Source: Lachnospiraceae bacterium (GTDB taxonomy: Bacteria > Bacillota > Clostridia > Lachnospirales > Lachnospiraceae). From it: 36,241 nt of DNA. The stretch spans positions 1-36,241 of the forward strand of contig JAEDFR010000018.1 in NCBI GenBank assembly GCA_016297945.1. The letters run 5' to 3'. A program made the translations under genes and the position numbers. Within the stretch, counting starts at the first letter, position 1, and the number at the start of each line of letters is the position of its first letter. A model generated the notes under the pieces. The model had not been told where the DNA came from, did not search any database, and saw only the letters and a list, made by a program, of their open reading frames with translations. Positions 32,057 through 36,241 of the stretch are shown piece by piece.

Positions 32057-32758
32057 TTATTTTCCTCCTCTTTGTCTCAATAACATTCTTGATTTAACAT
32101 ATTTACTATTTGAAATCTGAGTGTACATTTTGTAGCTTAATGCTTTTTTGATATTACTCATCAGAAAACCGTTGTATTTAACCTCCAGTGTGATTTCCGT
32201 TGGATATATGAGCGGATATAGAATGGCATCTTCTTTAAACAGATTAAAATTACTCTCGCTTCCCCGTAAATTTGAATCAAAGGTAATTCGTGTATCGTTT
32301 TCATTAATCAGATAGGCAAATCTGTCATATTCCACCATACATTTGGGACGATATAATCCCATTTGCATAATCAGATAAATATTCTGTGCCAATATATCCT
32401 TATTCTCTTTTAAAAAATGTAAATCTCCATTTATGAGGGCTTCGGCTTCCTCTCTTGTTACTAAGAGAGAGCGTTTTCTTTGTACGCCACCCTTCTTTTC
32501 CTTCAACTCCAGCTTTGCACAATCCGAATTTGTGTCATATACACGCAGCCTTATTTTTTTTCTGTCATCAACACCATCTTCTTTATCATAGTAGTCACTA
32601 TCATACAGTGAATCAAAATAGACCGATCGCACGGTATATCCGTATCTTCCATTATGTACATCTTCCTGCATATAGGTGCTTATTCTACTTTTTAGGAACC
32701 GCATTTCAACCGGGTCTATCAGATACTTTTTTTCAACACGGTTTACATCAAGGATCAT
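32057..32758 (-). CDS. VTC-domain protein (polyphosphate polymerase-like)
   Basis: A 233-residue soluble protein of the VTC/CYTH-like tunnel fold. Basic strands of the active-site tunnel are recognisable: VEKKYLID at the N-terminus, YTVRSVYFDS, KKIRLRVYD, CAKLELKEKKGG and later ITLEVKYNGFL. The eukaryotic VTC4 domain makes polyphosphate from ATP with Mn2+. Bacterial stand-alone versions are widespread next to DUF4956 and CotH genes, with activity mostly untested. The ATG overlaps the preceding gene by 11 bases and has GGGGGAG upstream. Here it might feed phosphate chains to the cell surface polymer or to CotH, which is inference. Confidence 0.88.
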   Translation of the reverse strand: MILDVNRVEKKYLIDPVEMRFLKSRISTYMQEDVHNGRYGYTVRSVYFDSLYDSDYYDKEDGVDDRKKIRLRVYDTNSDCAKLELKEKKGGVQRKRSLLVTREEAEALINGDLHFLKENKDILAQNIYLIMQMGLYRPKCMVEYDRFAYLINENDTRITFDSNLRGSESNFNLFKEDAILYPLIYPTEITLEVKYNGFLMSNIKKALSYKMYTQISNSKYVKSRMLLRQRGGK

Positions 32759-33833
32759 TCGTCTCCCCCTCCCTATTCAATAAAAGCAAGTCATCATACG
32801 TATGAAAAATGATTTGCTCATCCTTTTTCAGATATTGAAGAACAATTCCAAGTATGGAAAGTGCAACAAATACCAATGCGACAATCCATATATTTTTTAT
32901 GAACCACGAATACGTAAAATAAGAAAACAAAACTGCTCCGATCAAAGGTACTATCCAAAACTGTTTCCTTTGTAGATAATCATATAGCAAAGCTTTTTTT
33001 ATTATGCTTTCAAAAAGCATCAAAATGAACAGCATGAGTCCTAATCCGATGAATGCAAACAGTATAAAAAAGAGCATGAGTGCAAGAAAAGAACCATTTA
33101 TTGCCATACCCATTTTCATTCCCAAAAGTCCTGAAAGCATTGCAATTACACTTAAAAAAGCATTCCGGATGATTCTGGGTCCCCATATGCATAGTGCCAG
33201 ACAAATCATCAGTGTAAATACCTTCATCAACGGAAATACAACTTCAGGACGAAAAGAAAACCATACCACCTGCTTCCATTTCGGGAACAAATGTATTTCA
33301 TATAAATATTCTTCTTTTTCGTCCGCCCACATAGGTGCTTCAACCACATAAGACTTATTTATCATGGCATTGTGATCCGAATCATTCTGTATTAACAGAT
33401 ATACTCCCACTTTAAGACCATTTGCTTTTCCTGTACCCTTTTTACAGGATATTTGAGCAGTTGGTTCAATCTGATTTTCTATAATATACTCCTCAATGAC
33501 ATGTGCCACACTATCAATTTCCGTGCCACGCGAAAGCTTCCGATAGGGAGTAATATCTAATTCATTATATGGTTCTATATAGGAAAACGTACCATCTTTA
33601 TATTCAGCAATCTGATAAACATCCATTCCCAAAAAACGAGATTCATTTTCCAAATCTACAATTAGCGTAATCGGTTCATCCATCAGAATGTCCGGCTTTT
33701 CTTCAATTTTCTTTGCATAAACCGGAGCCGAAACAAAAAAATATAATGAAAATATTAAAAAAAGGGCACGCAAAAAAGGCGTCCCCACAATGAGATGTTT
33801 CTTCATAGTTCTATTAGTTCTATTTTCTTCCAT
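32748..33833 (-). CDS. Membrane protein with signal peptide and extracellular beta domain, first gene of the exopolysaccharide operon
   Basis: A 361-residue protein that I do not recognise. A signal peptide (FLRALFLIFSLYFFVSAPVYA) precedes an extracellular region of about 150 residues with a beta-sandwich look (ITLIVDLENESRFLGMDVYQIAEY, KVGVYLLIQND), similar in style to Cna-B/prealbumin-like domains. Five or six hydrophobic helices follow (about 195-330) and then a short cytosolic tail. The start at 33833 is preferred because a promoter lies just upstream (33865-33893) inside the longer frame. As the first gene it may be the specific component of this version of the polymer system, for example an export or anchoring factor. 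Confidence 0.65.
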   Translation of the reverse strand: MEENRTNRTMKKHLIVGTPFLRALFLIFSLYFFVSAPVYAKKIEEKPDILMDEPITLIVDLENESRFLGMDVYQIAEYKDGTFSYIEPYNELDITPYRKLSRGTEIDSVAHVIEEYIIENQIEPTAQISCKKGTGKANGLKVGVYLLIQNDSDHNAMINKSYVVEAPMWADEKEEYLYEIHLFPKWKQVVWFSFRPEVVFPLMKVFTLMICLALCIWGPRIIRNAFLSVIAMLSGLLGMKMGMAINGSFLALMLFFILFAFIGLGLMLFILMLFESIIKKALLYDYLQRKQFWIVPLIGAVLFSYFTYSWFIKNIWIVALVFVALSILGIVLQYLKKDEQIIFHTYDDLLLLNREGETNDP

Positions 33834-33864
33834 ATTTGTTTCCCCATTAAATTTCCTTTTCAGT

Positions 33865-33893
33865 AGGATACCTTGATAAGCAAAGAAAAGCAA
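33865..33893 (-). promoter_or_regulatory. Candidate promoter of the exopolysaccharide operon, TTGCTT-N17-TATCCT
   Basis: On the minus strand TTGCTT (33893-33888) and TATCCT (33870-33865) are exactly 17 bases apart, placing the start close to 33858, about 25 nt before the chosen start codon. No c-di-GMP riboswitch core was found between here and the HD-GYP gene. Confidence 0.55.
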
Positions 33894-34002
33894 TATGCAT
33901 TTTTCAGTAAATTTCTTTTTGTTTTTCCAATTTGTACTAGCATTTTACACAAACATATTAGCGCGAGTAGGGATGTTTCTTTTGTAATAAAGAGAGCCCA
34001 CA

Positions 34003-35214
34003 CTAATCGCGGTAAAATGCTTCCGTATCAATCATTTCCTGCGAATCGGGATATTTCTCAAAAATCTCCAGGAATTCATCAAAATGCTTATCAAATACCT
34101 CTACCACCAGAGGATCAAACTGCCTGCCGGACTGGGCAAGAATTTCATTCCTTGCCTCCTGTGGAGTCCATGGTTCTTTATAAGGTCGCCAGCTAACAAG
34201 TGCATCAAAAACATCGGCAACGGAAACGCATCTGGAAAAGATACCGATATTTTCACCTTTGATGCCGTCATAACCGGTTCCGTCATACCGTTCATGATGC
34301 TCATATGCAATATCAGCAGATAGCTGCATCAATTCACCGGGAGAATTTTCCAACATCTTTTTTCCATAGGTAGTGTGCTTTTTTATGATATCAAATTCTT
34401 CTTTTGTCAGTTTCCCGGGCTTTTCCAAAATCTCGTGCGGAACCATGATTTTACCGACATCATGCATCATGGCAGCAAGTCCGACCTCCCAGACCGTATC
34501 ATCATCATATCCTAAATTTCTACACAAAATCTTAGTATATTCGGATACCCTTTTTACATGCATACCGGTTTCCTGTGACTGACTTTCAACCATTTGTGAC
34601 AAAGAAGTGATGATTTCTTCCTGTTCAGCTAATAGTTCCTGATTTTTATGAACAAGTGCCTGAATCAGATTTTGCACCTTTTCTGTCATATTTAAACATA
34701 CCAATGCAATAGCCATATATTCCAGTAATCGGGGTAAAATTCCATAGAAAATTGTCCCATGCAGAGTTATCAAAGGTTCATCAGGAACAATCTTAAGATG
34801 AAATGCTATCAGATGAGCTGCAATCATAACCGGAATACCCAGAATGGTTGTATACCAGACACTTTTCTTATCACAATACAGACAGGAAACCAACAATGGG
34901 AATACCAGCATGATAATAACATGATAAGACAAAAATGAATATAATATTCCCGACATCAATACAACCAATGTCAGCACAAAATATCGGATGATTAAACTAT
35001 GCAGATGAAATACATTGTAAAAAAGTGTCGGCAAAAACATGACACCTATTGAAAATAGCAGGACCGGATAAATGACACTGTCTATAATAAAAATATGAAA
35101 ATAATTCAAAAGCATAACAATTACAAATATCCCCATATTAATTCGACATATCATTGCCATTTTCAGATTCGCATTGTATTCGTATTCATCTGTGAGCCGA
35201 TTCATGTTCATCAT
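34003..35214 (-). CDS. Membrane HD-GYP-type cyclic di-GMP phosphodiesterase
   Basis: A 403-residue protein: five or six membrane helices (about 20-175), a coiled coil (180-212) and an HD-GYP domain. Active-site elements are His219 (GMHVKRV), HD251-252 (MMHDVGK), His280 (KKHTTYG), HHER 306-309 and DGTGYDG 311-317. The canonical DGxGYP reads DGTGYD here, so the GYP proline is replaced by Asp, while all metal-binding His/Asp are retained. It should hydrolyse c-di-GMP, although the changed loop leaves activity open. It lies directly upstream of the PilZ-containing exopolysaccharide operon on the same strand, with about 170 bp and a separate promoter between. SD AAGGAAG precedes the first ATG. Confidence 0.9.
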   Translation of the reverse strand: MMNMNRLTDEYEYNANLKMAMICRINMGIFVIVMLLNYFHIFIIDSVIYPVLLFSIGVMFLPTLFYNVFHLHSLIIRYFVLTLVVLMSGILYSFLSYHVIIMLVFPLLVSCLYCDKKSVWYTTILGIPVMIAAHLIAFHLKIVPDEPLITLHGTIFYGILPRLLEYMAIALVCLNMTEKVQNLIQALVHKNQELLAEQEEIITSLSQMVESQSQETGMHVKRVSEYTKILCRNLGYDDDTVWEVGLAAMMHDVGKIMVPHEILEKPGKLTKEEFDIIKKHTTYGKKMLENSPGELMQLSADIAYEHHERYDGTGYDGIKGENIGIFSRCVSVADVFDALVSWRPYKEPWTPQEARNEILAQSGRQFDPLVVEVFDKHFDEFLEIFEKYPDSQEMIDTEAFYRD

Positions 35215-35265
35215 CTTTTCTTCCTTAGATACTAACAGTTATAGGTAAGGTCATTTTTAATAATA

Positions 35266-36036
35266 TCATTTTTGAAAGCTTTTAAAAAGTATAAACAAAC
35301 CTTTCAGCAACAGATCGTCATCCAAAATCATATCATGACGACAATGCCTTCCAATCAGCTTACCCAAACCGCCTGTGCAAACAATACTGGCTGGAGGTTC
35401 TTTCATTTCCTCGATAAAATGATCTATAATACCGTCAATGGCTCCTGCCGATCCGTAAACCAGACCGGATTGCATACTTGTAGTTGTTTCTACAGCAATT
35501 GCTTTTTGGGGCGCAACAATATCAATATCCGGCAATAAAGAGGTTCCGGAAACAAGGGCATTTAGTGCCGTTCCTGAGCCCGGAAGAATTGCTCCGCCAA
35601 TATAAGCACCGCTTTTATCCACCACTGTAATTGTCGTAGCAGTACCCATATCAACAATGATACAAGGTAATGGATATAACGACTTTGCAGCCACTGCTGC
35701 CACTTCCAGATCCGGTGCAATCATGCCTCCGGGAATGGCACTCATATCCAGACCGGAAGAAAAGGTCCCGACTATCAAAGGATCTTTTCCGCTCAAAAGC
35801 TTTAATGCTTTTTTCAATGATTTTGTAACAGCCGGAGTTACTGAAGATATAATCATTCCCTCTATTTCATCTATCGTAATTCCGCTTAATTTAAAAATCT
35901 GATCAATTTTAATCGCATATCCGCTATCCGTTTCCTTACTGTCTGTGGCAAGACGATAACTTTTGACAATCTTCATATCATCATCCACAAATCCCAAAAC
36001 GGTATGGGTGTTTCCGGTATCTACTGCAAAAATCAT
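35266..36036 (-). CDS. coaX: Type III pantothenate kinase
   Basis: A 256-residue ASKHA-fold kinase: MIFAVDTGNTHTVLGF is the phosphate-1 loop, CIIVDMGTATTITVVD the second, and GGAILPGSGTALNAL and IVCTGGLGKLIG are further family signatures. It phosphorylates pantothenate in the first step of coenzyme A synthesis, requires a monovalent cation and is insensitive to CoA feedback, unlike CoaA. The start at 36036 is set by AGGAGG six bases upstream; the in-frame ATG at 36075 has no SD. The HD-GYP gene follows after 51 bp. Confidence 0.97.
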   Translation of the reverse strand: MIFAVDTGNTHTVLGFVDDDMKIVKSYRLATDSKETDSGYAIKIDQIFKLSGITIDEIEGMIISSVTPAVTKSLKKALKLLSGKDPLIVGTFSSGLDMSAIPGGMIAPDLEVAAVAAKSLYPLPCIIVDMGTATTITVVDKSGAYIGGAILPGSGTALNALVSGTSLLPDIDIVAPQKAIAVETTTSMQSGLVYGSAGAIDGIIDHFIEEMKEPPASIVCTGGLGKLIGRHCRHDMILDDDLLLKGLFILFKSFQK

Positions 36037-36097
36037 AGCATTCCTCCTATTATATATTATGTAAACTAAAAACATTCAAAAAAGTCTTCATTTATTT

Positions 36098-36123
36098 ATA
36101 GCCCGGAGACACACCCGGGCTAT
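36098..36123. terminator. Terminator-like hairpin upstream of coaX
   Basis: ATAGCCCGG (36098-36106) pairs perfectly with CCGGGCTAT (36115-36123) around eight bases. T-rich sequence is offset on the minus strand (CTTTTTTG about 12 bases on). It probably ends a minus-strand gene beyond the right edge. Confidence 0.55.
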
Positions 36124-36142
36124 TTGCACTATATACACTTAT

Positions 36143-36208
36143 CATTATGATGTTGGGGTCAAAAGCTATTTTGCCCCCTGATACCGACGGATTGCTACGC
36201 ACTTTGTG
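36143..36208 (-). repeat. Intergenic repeat, copy B (matches 3819-3887)
   Basis: The minus strand matches copy A: 22 identical bases (core GTGCGTAGCAATCCGT), then a near-identical GGTATCA and a hairpin with CAAAATA(C/G)CTTTTGACC, ending CAACATCAT. Here the flanking stem is different: GGATTGC (36189-36195) pairs with GCAATCC (36214-36220). It lies upstream of coaX in the same relative orientation as copy A to the M20 gene. Confidence 0.75.
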
Positions 36209-36241
36209 CTCTCGCAATCCTAAAACATTCGAAATCCGCCC

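Noticed and set aside
33894..34002. c-di-GMP riboswitch in front of the exopolysaccharide operon
   Set aside because: The gap was inspected for a GEMM-type core (GAAA tetraloop region and flanking stems) and none was seen; only a weak inverted repeat is present.

Overview
The window is a chromosomal stretch from a low-GC Gram-positive anaerobe of the Clostridia. A Lachnospiraceae-type genome is my best guess. The basis is the set of families present (DUF4250, DUF4430 lipoprotein, DUF5058, RACo-like corrinoid activator, Smr-less MutS2-like protein, CIRCE-controlled clpB), lipoboxes, strong AGGAGG-type Shine-Dalgarno sites and AT-rich intergenic DNA. No taxonomic search could be run. Almost all genes lie on the minus strand. 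The exceptions are a plus-strand unit at 3.7-6.9 kb and a cobalamin-controlled unit at 22.9-24.2 kb. No rRNA, tRNA, CRISPR array, prophage or insertion sequence was seen.

Left part (1-7.1 kb). The 5' end of rarA, a membrane-anchored NodB-type polysaccharide deacetylase and a MutS2-like ATPase without a Smr domain come first. Next is a small minus-strand transcription unit with a textbook promoter, a 30-residue Cys-containing frame and a terminator, of unknown nature. Facing away from it is an M20 amidohydrolase followed by two membrane proteins (DUF5058 and an unknown partner), which read as an uptake-and-hydrolysis system for an acylated amino acid or peptide. A roughly 190-bp nested inverted repeat separates this unit from the next.

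7.1-14.1 kb. A metNIQ methionine ABC importer is preceded by a promoter, a 33-residue peptide frame with eight Met and a Cys pair, and an intrinsic terminator. This is the layout of a leader-peptide attenuator, and I regard it as the most interesting signal in the window. Three 31-bp tandem repeats lie between the terminator and metN. Then follow a broken zinc-ribbon frame, a TraX-family protein, an AAA ATPase with a DUF4143 tail and a split chromate-type transporter pair.

14.2-24.5 kb. A RACo-like ferredoxin-ASKHA protein, DUF4250 (too short for many gene callers), HtrA, a second large nested inverted repeat, and clpB under a perfect CIRCE operator. After these come a lipoprotein/membrane-protein pair and an unknown protein. 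A cobalamin riboswitch with a terminator platform then controls a DUF4430 lipoprotein and an ECF S component, probably a B12 uptake pair. A small HTH protein follows.

24.6-36.2 kb. A tight seven-gene minus-strand operon encodes an exopolysaccharide machine. It contains a unique membrane protein, a VTC-domain (polyphosphate polymerase-like) protein, DUF4956, a CotH kinase-like protein, an MBOAT acyltransferase, a DHHW/AlgX-like protein and a cellulose-synthase-like GT2 with one clear and one degenerate PilZ domain. An HD-GYP phosphodiesterase lies directly upstream, which suggests c-di-GMP control of synthesis. A type III pantothenate kinase gene (coaX) and a second copy of an intergenic repeat also found at 3.8 kb close the window.
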